Origin: Cellulosimicrobium cellulans
GTDB lineage: Bacteria > Actinomycetota > Actinomycetes > Actinomycetales > Cellulomonadaceae
Assembly (NCBI RefSeq): GCF_016921195.1
Contig: NZ_JAFGYF010000005.1
Location: 1-64,000 of the forward strand
DNA length: 64,000 nt
Reading direction: 5' to 3'
Shown here: piece by piece, positions 42,605 to 51,519 of the stretch
Numbering within the stretch: position 1 is the stretch's first letter
Layout: every line of letters begins with the position of its first letter
Program-made: the position numbers and the translations under genes
The notes under the pieces: generated by a model
Databases searched by the model: none
What the model was told of the DNA's origin: nothing
What the model saw: the letters and a program-made list of their open reading frames with translations, nothing else

Positions 42605-42640
42605 AAAGGGCCCGGTTCTCGACCGAGAACCGGGCCCTTT
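42605..42640. terminator. Perfect 16-base-pair bidirectional terminator
   Basis: Arms 42605-42620 and 42625-42640 pair perfectly with a GACC loop; AAAA precedes and TTT ends the stem, so it works in both directions. It separates mntP (stop 42581) from ridA (stop 42664). Confidence 0.92.
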
Positions 42641-42663
42641 CGTGCGCACCGCGCGGGGCGGGA

Positions 42664-43071
42664 TCAGCCGGTGATGGCGAAGGCGTCGATCTCGACGAGC
42701 ATCTCCTCGCGCGGCAGGCCCGTGAACACCGTGGTGCGGCTCGGGAGCACGCCGTTCGTGGTGTGCTGTGCGACGAACGCCCCGTAGGCGTCGTTCATGA
42801 TCGGGAAGTCCTCGCGCTGGGTGAGGTAGACGCGCAGCATGACGACGTCGTCGAACGTCGCGCCGGACGCCTCGACGACGGCCTTGACGTTCTCGAGCGT
42901 GCGCGTGGTCTGCGCGGCGACGTCGCCGGGGTACAGGTACTCGTTCGTCGCAGGGTCGACGGGGCCCTGGCCCGAGACCTGGACGAACGGGCCCTTGCGC
43001 ACGCCCTGGTGGAACGTGTGCGCGGGCGCCGGGGCGTCGGGGGTCGAGATCGCGGTCTTCTCGCTGGTCAT
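42664..43071 (-). CDS. ridA: RidA family protein (enamine/imine deaminase)
   Basis: The 135-residue protein has the RidA/YjgF pattern: VQVSGQGPVDP, TRTLENVKAVVEASGATFDDVVMLRVYLTQREDF and TVFTGLPREEMLVEIDAFAITG, with the active-site arginine in PSRTTV (about residue 111). RidA proteins hydrolyse reactive enamines such as 2-aminoacrylate from PLP dehydratases. It follows the D-amino-acid deaminase gene by 53 bases on the same strand; such deaminases release exactly that kind of product, so a matched pair is likely. Confidence 0.92.
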   Translation of the reverse strand: MTSEKTAISTPDAPAPAHTFHQGVRKGPFVQVSGQGPVDPATNEYLYPGDVAAQTTRTLENVKAVVEASGATFDDVVMLRVYLTQREDFPIMNDAYGAFVAQHTTNGVLPSRTTVFTGLPREEMLVEIDAFAITG

Positions 43072-43124
43072 GGTGTCCTCTCGGTTGTTCGGGGTCGCTG
43101 GGTGGACGCGGTCACGGGCGGTGG

Positions 43125-44492
43125 TCAGAGGTCGATGGTCGCGAGGTCCACGACGTCGTCGCCGCGCACGACGGCGGCCACGCGCCAGCGGTCGAAGGTC
43201 GTGCAGGGGTGGGAGATGCCGAACCCGACGACGTCGCCCGGGCGGACATGGGCGGTCGCGGGGCCGGTGACCTGGCTGGCACCTGCCTCGCCCGCGTCGA
43301 GGGCGAGGTAGAGGTGCTGGTCGTTGAGGGCGGTGACACGCGTCCCGGCGAGCTCGCGCGCGGGCAGCCAGCCGTCGTCGGACTGCGAGCGCAGCCACAG
43401 CGCGACGGGCAGGTCGATGTCGAACGACACGTCGCGGCGCCCGATGCCGCAGATCGCGAGACCCGGCTCCGGGACCGAGAGCACCTGGCCCCAGACGGTC
43501 GCGGCGCCCCGCAGCGGCTGGGCACCGGGGATCCGGCTCCACGGGTCGGTGCGGGTGTAGAAGCCGTGGTCGTGCGTCACGTACGCGCCCGAGCGCACGA
43601 CGACGCGGACCTCGACCTCGCTCCCGTCGCCGCCCGGGACCGGTCCGGGCAGCTCGGCGAGCACGACGTCGAGGAACGAGCTGCCGCCGGCCGACAGCAC
43701 GAGCGGCTCGTCGACGCCCGCGAGGCCCTCGCGGACGAACGCGGTGCCGAGGTCGCGCAGCCCGTCGCACCATGCGGCCACGGCGGCGAGCTCGTCGTCG
43801 GTCGTGCCGCCCGCGACGGAGCCCTCGTACCCCGTGGCGCCGAGCAGCCGCAGGCCGGACGCCCGGACGGCGCGCGCGAGGTCGAGCGCCGCGGCGGTGC
43901 TGCGCACGCCGGTGCGCCCGCCCGGGACGCCGAGCTCGACGAGCACGCCGAGGCGCGCCCGGACGACGGCGGGCGCGTCGGCCAAACCGCGCGCGAGCAG
44001 GTCGACGCCGTGCGGCGAGTCCACGCACAGCCACACCTCGTCAGGGGCCCCGTCGAGGACGCCCGACAGGTCGTCCCGCAGCCACGCGATCTCGCGCGGG
44101 TCGAGCAGCTCGTTCGCGAGCAGGACGCGCGGCACGCCCCAGTCGCGCACCGTCCGGAGCTGCGCGGGCGTCGCGACGGTCGCGCCCCACGCGCCCGCGG
44201 CGGCCTGCCGCGCGTAGAGGGCGCGCGACATCGTCGTCTTCACGTGCGGTGCGTGCTCGACGCCGCGCTCCGCGCACACACGCGCGACCACGCCGACGTT
44301 GTGGTCGAGCGTCGCGTCGTCGAGCGTGAGCAGCGGCCAGGAGAACGCGTCGTCGGTGACGCGCGGGGAGCCCGCGAGCACGTCCGCGACGGTGGTCTCC
44401 GCCCGGAGCCGCAGGCCCTTGGTCCGGGGCCCGACGACGTCGCGCGCCCAGGGGCGATCGGGGTCCGTCGCGCCGTGCGTGGTGCCGGTCAT
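43125..44492 (-). CDS. D-amino acid deaminase (D-serine dehydratase-like, Ala racemase N fold)
   Basis: The 455-residue protein has the DSD1/alanine racemase-like fold: WPLLTLDDATLDHNVGVVARVCAERGVEHAPHVKTTMSRALYARQ (PLP lysine in HVKTTM), AATPAQLR type VATPAQLRTVRDWG, GVRSTAAALDL and the C-terminal zinc-binding domain with GAYVTHDHGFYTR and a closing GISHPCTTFDRWR (metal-type His-Cys pair). It deaminates D-serine, D-threonine or a similar D-amino acid. Its ATG overlaps the D-aminoacylase stop (ATGA), tying it to free D-amino acids from that enzyme. Confidence 0.88.
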   Translation of the reverse strand: MTGTTHGATDPDRPWARDVVGPRTKGLRLRAETTVADVLAGSPRVTDDAFSWPLLTLDDATLDHNVGVVARVCAERGVEHAPHVKTTMSRALYARQAAAGAWGATVATPAQLRTVRDWGVPRVLLANELLDPREIAWLRDDLSGVLDGAPDEVWLCVDSPHGVDLLARGLADAPAVVRARLGVLVELGVPGGRTGVRSTAAALDLARAVRASGLRLLGATGYEGSVAGGTTDDELAAVAAWCDGLRDLGTAFVREGLAGVDEPLVLSAGGSSFLDVVLAELPGPVPGGDGSEVEVRVVVRSGAYVTHDHGFYTRTDPWSRIPGAQPLRGAATVWGQVLSVPEPGLAICGIGRRDVSFDIDLPVALWLRSQSDDGWLPARELAGTRVTALNDQHLYLALDAGEAGASQVTGPATAHVRPGDVVGFGISHPCTTFDRWRVAAVVRGDDVVDLATIDL

Positions 44493-46216
44493 GGGGTCCT
44501 CCTCGGGAGTGGGGCTCTCGTGCTGGACGGGGACGGGTCGCGGCTCACGCCGGCGGTCCGCCCGTACCGGGGGCGCAGCGGCCGCCCCGGGAGGGCGTCG
44601 GTGAGCGAGCCGTCGCGCAGGACGGGCACGCCCGCCACCAGCACGTCGTCCACGCCCGACGCCGGGCGGCGCGGGTCCTCGTACGTCGCCTCGTCGCGCA
44701 CCCGGTCGGGGTCGACGAGCGCGAGGTCCGCGACCGCCCCGGGCGCGACCACGCCGCGCCGGGCGAGCGTGAACCGCGCGGCGGGCCGCGCGGACAGGTG
44801 CGTGACGGCGTCGTGCCACGTCCAGTCCCCGAGCGTACGCACGTGCTCGGCGAGGAAGCGCGCGAAGGCACCCCACCCGCGCGGGTGGGGGCGGCCACCC
44901 CCTCCGACCGGCGCGTAGATCGCGTCGGACCCGCCGACGTGCGCCCGGTGGCGCAGGAGGGCGCGCACGGACTCGGGCGAGTTGGTCGGGGGCTGGGCGA
45001 ACACGCACGAGGCGCGAAGGCGCGTCGCGACGAGCAGGTGCACCGCGGCCTCGGCGGGGGTCAGACCCAGGCGCGCGGCGACGTCGGGCAGGGTCATGCC
45101 CTCGGCCCAGGAGAGGTCGACGGCGGGCTCGCCCGCCGGCGCGCCTGCCGACGACCCCGTGGGGACCGCGGCCAGCGTCACCCGGGGCCACAGGTCGGTC
45201 AGGGCGGGAAAGTGCTCGCGGTGCAGGCGGTCGAGGACGGCCGGATCGGTCAGCGCGGCCACGGTCGCGTCGACGTCGGCGATGGGCAGCCAGGTCGGCA
45301 GGGACACCATCGACAGGATCGAGCAGCCGCGCAGGTAGGGATAGGAGTCGAACGTGACGTCCAGCCTCTGGGCGTGGGCGTCGTCGACGTACCCCAGCAG
45401 CTCCGCCGCCGGGCCGTGGTAGTGCGAGACGTGCGTCGCGACCCCGGACGCGCGCGCCACGCGCACGAGCTCCGCGAACGCCGGGCCGGCCTTGTCCTCG
45501 TAGCCGCGCATGTGCGACACGTGCGGGAGGCCGCGCGCCGCGAGGACGCGGGCGAGAGCGACGAGCTCGGCCTCGTCGGCGTACGTCGCCGGGACGTACT
45601 CGAGCCCTGTGGACATCCCCAGCGCGCCGTCGTCGAGCGCGGCGGTGAGCAGCGCGCGCATGCGGTCCGTCTCGGCGGGCGTCGCGGCGCGGGCCGCCGG
45701 GCCCAGGACCGCGTAGCGGATCGTGCCGTGCGGGGCGAGGTACCCCACGTTGACGCGCGTCGTGCGGTCGTAGGTCGCGAGGAGGTCCGCGACGGACCCG
45801 CCGCGGAACGTGGGGTGATCGCCGTTGATCGCGGCGAAGTACCCGGTCGCCCAGGCCGCGGCGTCGTGCAGGCTCGACGGCGGGGCGTCGCCGGCGGCGT
45901 GCTGCTCTCCCGGGGTGGGCGAGGGCGCGTAGGACACCCCGTCCTGCCCGACGACGACGCTCGTCACGCCCTGGCGCAGCATCGCGAGCTGGACGTCCTC
46001 GTCGAGCACCGCGGCCTCGCCGTGCACATGCGCATCCACGAACCCCGGCAGCAGCAGCCGACCGTCCGCGTCGAGGACGTCGACGCCCTCGGGCGCGGCG
46101 GACCCGGCGGGGATGACGCTCTCGACCCGGCCCTCGCGGACGGTGACGTCGACGGGGGAGAAAGCAGCGCCGTCGGGCTCGACGAGCCGGGCGCCGCGGA
46201 CCACGAGCGCGCTCAC
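44489..46216 (-). CDS. N-acyl-D-amino-acid deacylase (amidohydrolase family)
   Basis: The 575-residue protein is a metal-dependent amidohydrolase: a composite beta-sandwich start with LLPGFVDAHVHGE (HxH), then ATHVSHYHGPAAE, VSHMRGYEDK, TFDSYPYL, and GGSDAIYAPVGGGGRPHPRGWGAFARFL with the metal aspartate, closing GVVAPGAVADLALVDPDRV. The D-aminoacylase branch has this RPHPR block. It removes an acyl group from N-acyl-D-amino acids. Overlaps at both ends (GTGA with the hexosaminidase, ATGA with the deaminase) show one tightly coupled operon. Confidence 0.9.
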   Translation of the reverse strand: MSALVVRGARLVEPDGAAFSPVDVTVREGRVESVIPAGSAAPEGVDVLDADGRLLLPGFVDAHVHGEAAVLDEDVQLAMLRQGVTSVVVGQDGVSYAPSPTPGEQHAAGDAPPSSLHDAAAWATGYFAAINGDHPTFRGGSVADLLATYDRTTRVNVGYLAPHGTIRYAVLGPAARAATPAETDRMRALLTAALDDGALGMSTGLEYVPATYADEAELVALARVLAARGLPHVSHMRGYEDKAGPAFAELVRVARASGVATHVSHYHGPAAELLGYVDDAHAQRLDVTFDSYPYLRGCSILSMVSLPTWLPIADVDATVAALTDPAVLDRLHREHFPALTDLWPRVTLAAVPTGSSAGAPAGEPAVDLSWAEGMTLPDVAARLGLTPAEAAVHLLVATRLRASCVFAQPPTNSPESVRALLRHRAHVGGSDAIYAPVGGGGRPHPRGWGAFARFLAEHVRTLGDWTWHDAVTHLSARPAARFTLARRGVVAPGAVADLALVDPDRVRDEATYEDPRRPASGVDDVLVAGVPVLRDGSLTDALPGRPLRPRYGRTAGVSRDPSPSSTRAPLPRRTP

Positions 46217-48027
46217 GCGGGGCCTCCCTCGTCCTCGTCGCGCCCCTCGACCCAGCCGCCCACGCCGCGCAGACCGCCCGCGGCGAGCTCGACCGCGCGG
46301 TCCCGCGGCCAGCCCGCGACGCCCGGCCGGGTCTGCCACGGGTGCGGGCCGTCGAGCGGCCGGTACTCGACCCCGTACGCGTCGAGGCGCGGCAGGTGGT
46401 GCGTCACCAGGCGCTCGCGGAACGCGCGCGACGCGGGCGAGCCGGGGGAGCGGTCCGCCTCGGGCGACCACATGACCTCGGCGAACGCCGCGAGGCGCGG
46501 GAACGCCGCGTAGTCGACGCGGCGCGCGGAGTCGAGGTGCTCGGACCACAGCTCGGCCTGACCGCCGAGGAGGGCGCCGGTGCGGCCCTCACCGGCGCGG
46601 TCCGGGTCCGTGCTCGCGACCGCGAGCCCGGCCGGCAACGGCTCGAACGCGTAGACGTCCTCGAGCGTGGTGAGGAAGCCGACGGGGATCGGCTCGTCGG
46701 GGGCGTCGCCGCCACGGTGGTCGAGGTACACGACCTGCTCGGGGGCCATGACGACGTCGTGGCCCGCCGCGAGCGCGTCCGCCCCCACGGCCCAGCCGCG
46801 CCACGACGTCACGACGACGTCGCGGGGGAGGCTGGGGCCGAACGCCTCGTCCCACACGACCGCGCGGCGCCCGCGCGACGCGACGTGCTCCGCGAGCCGG
46901 GCGAGGAACCAGCCGTGCAGACCGCCGACGTCGTCGAGGCCGAGCGCCTCCGCGCGCGCGACGATCGCGGGGTCCTCGCGCCACAGCGTCGTCGGCACCT
47001 CGTCGCCGCCGATCGCCACGAACGGCGCGTCGAAGACCTCCAGCACCTCGTCGAGCACGTGCCGGAAGAACGTCAGCGACTCCTCGGACGGGTCGAGCAC
47101 CTCGGTGCTCACGCCCCAGGTCGTGCGGACCTCGTGCGGACGCTTGCGCGTGCCGAGCTCGGGGTACGCCGCCACGGCGGCCTCGACGTGCCCCGGCGCG
47201 TCGATCTCCGGCACGACCGTCACGCCGCGCTCGCGCGCGTAGGCAACGATCTCGCGCAGGTCGTCCTGGGTGTAGTAGCCGCCGTGGGGGCGGCCGTCGA
47301 GCACGCCGGCGCGCCACGTGCCGACGCCCGACTCGCGCCGCCACGCCCCGACCTCCGTGAGGCGCGGGTAGCGCGCGATCTCCATGCGCCACCCCTGGTC
47401 GTCGGTGAGGTGCAGCTGCAGCATGTTGAGCCGGTGCGCCGCGGCGAGGTCGACGAACCGCAGCACGTCGGCCTTGGGCAGGAAGTGGCGCGCGACGTCG
47501 AGCAGCACGCCGCGCCACGCGAACCGGGGCTGATCGGTGATCGTGACGTGCGGGAGGACGAGCGTCGGTGGGGCGGCGGAGTCGGCCGGCGCGCGGCGGA
47601 ACGCGTCCGGGCCGGCGAGCTGGCGGAGCGTCTGCGCGGCGGCGTGGGCACCGTCGAGGGCGCCGGCGTCCACGCGGACCCCGGTCGCGTCGATCGTGAG
47701 GCGGTAGCCCGAGGGCTGGAGGTCGCCGTCTCGCACGAACGTCACCGTGGTGCGGGGGTCGGAGGCGCCGGCGGGCGCCGAGGGCGTCGGGTCCGGCGGC
47801 CCGGTGGGCGAGAGGTCCGCCGGCACGAGGTCGAGGCCGAAGGCGTCCTCGGTCGCGCGGCGCCACCAGCGCGCGGCGGTGCGCAGCGCCGGGTCGGCGA
47901 CGACCCGCGTCCCGTCGACGACGGCGGTCGTGCCCCCGCCGGGCGTCAGCGCCGCAGGAGCAGGGACGAGCCCGAACGGGTCCGTCGTGGACGCGAGGCG
48001 TGGCGCGGGCACCTTTTGGAAGGACAC
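46213..48027 (-). CDS. Family 20 beta-N-acetylhexosaminidase
   Basis: The 604-residue protein has an N-terminal GH20b domain (about 15-170) and a TIM barrel with RFAWRGVLLDVARHFLPKADVLRFVDL, LNMLQLHLTDDQGWR, PEIDAPGHVEAA, the catalytic pair Asp342-Glu343 in FVAIGGDEVPTT and WDEAFGP. No signal peptide is present, so it acts inside on imported GlcNAc-containing oligosaccharides such as chitobiose or muropeptide sugars. GTG 48027 follows TAGGCT (minus strand 48039-48034) by 6 bases: leaderless. It heads the D-amino-acid operon. Confidence 0.95.
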   Translation of the reverse strand: MSFQKVPAPRLASTTDPFGLVPAPAALTPGGGTTAVVDGTRVVADPALRTAARWWRRATEDAFGLDLVPADLSPTGPPDPTPSAPAGASDPRTTVTFVRDGDLQPSGYRLTIDATGVRVDAGALDGAHAAAQTLRQLAGPDAFRRAPADSAAPPTLVLPHVTITDQPRFAWRGVLLDVARHFLPKADVLRFVDLAAAHRLNMLQLHLTDDQGWRMEIARYPRLTEVGAWRRESGVGTWRAGVLDGRPHGGYYTQDDLREIVAYARERGVTVVPEIDAPGHVEAAVAAYPELGTRKRPHEVRTTWGVSTEVLDPSEESLTFFRHVLDEVLEVFDAPFVAIGGDEVPTTLWREDPAIVARAEALGLDDVGGLHGWFLARLAEHVASRGRRAVVWDEAFGPSLPRDVVVTSWRGWAVGADALAAGHDVVMAPEQVVYLDHRGGDAPDEPIPVGFLTTLEDVYAFEPLPAGLAVASTDPDRAGEGRTGALLGGQAELWSEHLDSARRVDYAAFPRLAAFAEVMWSPEADRSPGSPASRAFRERLVTHHLPRLDAYGVEYRPLDGPHPWQTRPGVAGWPRDRAVELAAGGLRGVGGWVEGRDEDEGGPA

Positions 48028-48258
48028 CGAACGAGCCTAGCCGCAACAACCGTCGTCCCCCCACCCCGGGATCCGCGTCCGGCTTCTCCTGCGCCGCGCT
48101 GTCGATACGCCGCCTCCCGCGCCGGGACGACATCGCGATCGGACCGGGCGCCATGACGGCTCCCACGGCGTGTTCGTCCGTGCCGGGAAGGGGTGCGCGG
48201 TCGACCAGAAACCGAGGGCATGCCGACGCAAGCGTGCGTTCGGTCGCCCCGGATTCAC

Positions 48259-48286
48259 GCAAGCGGCTTGCAACGGCGCGTATAGT
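48259..48286. promoter_or_regulatory. LacI-type operator and -10 box
   Basis: GCAAG-CGG-CTTGC (48259-48271) is a 13-base inverted repeat of LacI-operator style, 9 bases upstream of TATAGT (48281-48286), which is 7 bases before the LacI ATG. The site would block the promoter, so autorepression is likely; it may also affect the divergent hexosaminidase operon about 230 bases away. Confidence 0.6.
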
Positions 48287-48293
48287 CGACGGC

Positions 48294-49325
48294 ATGTCGA
48301 GACGTCTGGCGGAGGTCGCCACCAAGGTCGGTGTCAGCGAGGCCACCGTGAGCCGCGTGCTCAACGGGAAGCCCGGGGTGTCGCAGGCGACGCGCGACGC
48401 GGTGCTCACCGCGCTCGACGTCCTCGGCTACGAGCGGCCGACCAAGCTGCGCGGCGAGCGCGGGCGCCTCGTCGGGCTCGTCCTCCCCGAGCTCGTCAAC
48501 CCGATCTTCCCGGCGTTCGCCGAGGTCATCGGGGGTGCGCTCGCGCAGCAGGGCTTCACCCCGGTGCTGTGCACGCGCACCGCGGGCGGAGTCACGGAGG
48601 CCGAGTACATCGACCTGCTCCTGGGCCAGCACGTGTCGGGCGTGATCTTCGCGGGCGGCTTCTACGCCGAGCGCCAGGCCGACCACGCGCACTTCCGCCG
48701 CCTCGAGAAGCTCGGCCTGCCGGTCGTGCTCATGAACGCCTCGATCGAGGACCTGGACTTCCCGCGCGTCTCGTGCGACGACCTCGTCGCGATGAACCAG
48801 GCGCTCGGCCACGTGCTCTCGCTCGGCCACGAGAGGGTCGGGCTGCTGCTCGGCCCGGCCGACCACGTGCCGTCGGAGCGCAAGCTCGCCGCGGCGCAGG
48901 CGTTCGCCGAGCGGCAGGGCCACGTGCTCGACCCGGCGCTCGTCGTGCACTCCCAGTACTCGCTGGAGAGCGGCCAGGCCGCGGCGAACCGGCTGCTCGA
49001 GGCCGGGGCGACCGCGATCGTGTGCGCGAGCGACCCGCTCGCCCTCGGTGCCGTGCGTGCGGTGCGGCGCGCGGGGCTCGACGTCCCGGCCGACGTCTCC
49101 GTCGTCGGCTACGACGACTCGAACCTCATGAACTCCACCGACCCGGCGCTGACCACCGTCCGCCAGCCGATCGAGCCCATGGGCCGCGCCGCCGTCGACC
49201 TGCTCGCGAGCATGATCGCGGGCGCGGACGTCTCGCGCGACGAGCTCCTGTTCGAGCCAGAGCTCGTCGTGCGCGGCTCGACCGCCGCGGCGCACACCGC
49301 CGGCCGCGAGGCGACCGCCTCCTAG
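48294..49325 (+). CDS. LacI family transcriptional regulator
   Basis: The 343-residue protein has an N-terminal LacI helix-turn-helix (about 1-47: SRRLAEVATKVGVSEATVSRVLNGKPGVSQATRDAVLTALDVLGY) and a periplasmic-binding-like effector domain (GRLVGLVLPELVNPIFPAFAEVIGGALAQQG, VGYDDSNLMNSTDPALTTVRQP, RELLFEPELVVRGST). It lies between the GH20/D-amino-acid operon and the GH13/ABC operon; either or both could be its target, and a carbohydrate inducer is expected. Leaderless start (TATAGT plus 7 bases). Confidence 0.95.
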   Translation: MSRRLAEVATKVGVSEATVSRVLNGKPGVSQATRDAVLTALDVLGYERPTKLRGERGRLVGLVLPELVNPIFPAFAEVIGGALAQQGFTPVLCTRTAGGVTEAEYIDLLLGQHVSGVIFAGGFYAERQADHAHFRRLEKLGLPVVLMNASIEDLDFPRVSCDDLVAMNQALGHVLSLGHERVGLLLGPADHVPSERKLAAAQAFAERQGHVLDPALVVHSQYSLESGQAAANRLLEAGATAIVCASDPLALGAVRAVRRAGLDVPADVSVVGYDDSNLMNSTDPALTTVRQPIEPMGRAAVDLLASMIAGADVSRDELLFEPELVVRGSTAAAHTAGREATAS

Positions 49326-49346
49326 CCCACACACCCCACTCCCGCA

Positions 49347-49385
49347 GGGCCCCGGCCCGGCCGCTAGCGCGCCGGACCGGGGCCC
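49347..49385 (+). terminator. Hairpin terminator after LacI gene
   Basis: GGGCCCCGG-C-CCGG (49347-49360) pairs with CCGG-A-CCGGGGCCC (49372-49385) with one mismatch around an 11-base loop. No long T-run. Confidence 0.65.
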
Positions 49386-49409
49386 TCGTCGTCGTGCCCG
49401 CCCGCGGTC

Positions 49410-49472
49410 GCCGAACCGGGGGTCGTCGGCGCCGCGGAGGTCGAGCCCGTCGATATCCCCGGGTTCGGCGCG
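49410..49472. repeat. GCCGAACC-type hairpin repeat, copy 1
   Basis: GCCGAACC (49410-49417) pairs with GGTTCGGC (49462-49469), followed by GGGG/CCCC. The right part, ATCCCCGGGTTCGGCGCG (49455-49472), recurs exactly at 63257-63274, so it is a dispersed intergenic element. It lies in the 380-base gap between LacI and the GH13 gene. Confidence 0.6.
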
Positions 49473-49512
49473 CTCCGTAAGGAGCCGTAGGTCTCTCGGC
49501 GTCGAGAGATAG

Positions 49513-49568
49513 CGTTTCGATAACGGTGCTGTCGGGTTCTTGCGCGCATCTTGTCGGCTAGTTACAGT
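49513..49568 (+). promoter_or_regulatory. Promoter of GH13/ABC operon with upstream operator candidate
   Basis: TTGCGC (49540-49545) and TACAGT (49563-49568) are 17 bases apart, a good -35/-10 pair. CGTT-TCGAT-AACG (49513-49525) just upstream is a near-palindrome of LacI-operator type. The GTG start of the alpha-glucosidase is at 49706, giving a leader of about 130 bases with no clear structure besides small hairpins. Confidence 0.5.
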
Positions 49569-49705
49569 CGTCCACGACGGCGCGGTCGGCACCCGGTGCA
49601 CGACGACCGTCCCGGGGCCCACCCGGTCGGATCGGACGCAGTGCGCAGCAGGCGAGGCACGGCCCCCGGGCACGTGCAGCCCACGAACTCACGGAAGAGG
49701 ACGCG

Positions 49706-51454
49706 GTGAGCAACGATCACCCCCGAGTCGCCGACGGCGAACCCACCCCCGACGCGACCCTCGCGCAGGCGGTGCGGGAGCCGGCGGCGGCGTCGCCCGA
49801 CTGGTGGCGCAGCGCCGTGATCTACCAGGTGTACGTGCGCAGCTTCGCGGACGGGAACGGCGACGGCACCGGCGACCTCGCAGGCGTGCGCCAGCGCCTC
49901 GCCTACCTGCGCGACCTCGGGGTCGACGCGATCTGGTTCACCCCCTGGTACGTGTCCCCGCTCGCGGACGGCGGTTACGACGTCGCGGACTACCGCGCGA
50001 TCGACCCCCAGTTCGGCACGCTGGCCGAGGCGGAGCAGCTCATCGCGGAGGCGCGCGAGCTCGGGATCCGCACGATCATCGACATCGTCCCCAACCACGT
50101 CTCGTCCGAGCACGAGTGGTTCCGGGCGGCCCTCGCGGCCGGTCCCGGGTCGCCGGAGCGCGAGCGCTTCTGGTTCCACCCGGGCAAGGGCGAGGACGGG
50201 TCCCAGATCCCGACGCACTGGGTCTCGGAGTTCCAGGGCAGCACGTGGACGCGCACGACCAACCCCGACGGCACGCCCGGCGAGTGGTACCTGCACGTGT
50301 TCGCGCCCGAGCAGCCGGACCTCAACTGGAACCACCCCGACGTGCGCCGCGAGCACGAGGACATCCTGCGGTTCTGGTTCGACCGCGGCGCCGCGGGCAT
50401 CCGCATCGACTCCGCGGCCCAGCTCGTCAAGGACCCGGCGCTGCCCGAGGTCCCCGCGCACCCCGGACCGGGCGAGCACCCGCACGTCGACCGCGACGAG
50501 CTGCACGACATCTACCGAGGCTGGCGTGCCGTCGCCGACTCCTACGAGGAGCCGCGCGTGCTCGTGGGCGAGGTGTGGCTCGCGGACCGGGCGCGGTTCG
50601 CGCAGTACCTGCGCCCGGACGAGATGCACACGGCGTTCAACTTCGACTTCATGGCGCGCCCGTGGGACGCGAAGGCGCTGCGCGAGTCGGTCCAGACGAC
50701 GCTCGACGCGCACGCCCCGGTCGCGGCGCCCGCGACGTGGGTGCTGTCGAACCACGACGTGACGCGCCCGGTGACGCGCTACGGGCGCGAGGACAGCTCG
50801 TTCGCGTTCGCGACCAAGCGCTTCGGGACGCCGACGGACCTCGAGACCGGGCGCCGTCGGGCCCGCGCCGCGGCGCTGCTCTCGGCGGCGCTGCCGGGTT
50901 CGCTGTACCTCTACCAGGGCGACGAGCTCGGCCTGCCCGAGGTCGAGGACCTGCCACTCGACGCGATCCAGGACCCCATGCACTTCCGCTCCGACGGCGT
51001 CGACCCCGGTCGTGACGGCTGCCGCGTCCCCCTCCCGTGGACGCGCGGCGGCACGAGCCACGGGTTCGGGCCCGACGGCGGTGCTCGGCCCTGGCTGCCG
51101 CAGCCCGCGGGCTGGGGCGAGCTGTCCGTCGAGGCGCAGTCCGACGACGAGACGTCGATGCTCGCGCTCTACCGCCGCGTCCTCGCGACGCGGCGCGCGG
51201 AGCCCGCGCTGCACGGCGAGGCGTTCCGCTGGCTCGACTCCCTCGGCGGGGTCGCGCTCGGCGACGACGTGCTCGCGTTCACCCGCGGCGACGACGACCG
51301 CGCGGTCACGTGCGTCGTCAACCTCGGGGCCGAGGACGTCCCGCTGCCCGCGGACGCCGAGGTCCTCCTGCACAGCGGTACCCCGCACGGGACGGACGCG
51401 CCGGAGCCGCCGACGCGCCTCGCCCCCGACACCGCGGTCTGGCTGCGCGCATGA
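49706..51454 (+). CDS. GH13 alpha-glucosidase (alpha-amylase family)
   Basis: The 582-residue protein has the GH13 regions: VIYQVYVRSFADGNGDGTGDL, DIVPNHVS (region I), GIRIDSA with nucleophile Asp235 (region II), VLVGEVW with acid Glu289 (region III) and LSNHDV with Asp351 (region IV), followed by PGSLYLYQGDELGLPEVEDLP and the C-terminal beta domain. The QGDELG motif and no signal peptide mark an intracellular alpha-glucosidase of the oligo-1,6-/sucrose-maltose type. It leads the ABC importer operon. Confidence 0.95.
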   Translation: MSNDHPRVADGEPTPDATLAQAVREPAAASPDWWRSAVIYQVYVRSFADGNGDGTGDLAGVRQRLAYLRDLGVDAIWFTPWYVSPLADGGYDVADYRAIDPQFGTLAEAEQLIAEARELGIRTIIDIVPNHVSSEHEWFRAALAAGPGSPERERFWFHPGKGEDGSQIPTHWVSEFQGSTWTRTTNPDGTPGEWYLHVFAPEQPDLNWNHPDVRREHEDILRFWFDRGAAGIRIDSAAQLVKDPALPEVPAHPGPGEHPHVDRDELHDIYRGWRAVADSYEEPRVLVGEVWLADRARFAQYLRPDEMHTAFNFDFMARPWDAKALRESVQTTLDAHAPVAAPATWVLSNHDVTRPVTRYGREDSSFAFATKRFGTPTDLETGRRRARAAALLSAALPGSLYLYQGDELGLPEVEDLPLDAIQDPMHFRSDGVDPGRDGCRVPLPWTRGGTSHGFGPDGGARPWLPQPAGWGELSVEAQSDDETSMLALYRRVLATRRAEPALHGEAFRWLDSLGGVALGDDVLAFTRGDDDRAVTCVVNLGAEDVPLPADAEVLLHSGTPHGTDAPEPPTRLAPDTAVWLRA

Positions 51455-51519
51455 CGGCGCGCACGAGCCGAGACGCCTGACCGCCACAGACCCCGGGCCG
51501 CGAGCCGGTCGGCCCGGTC

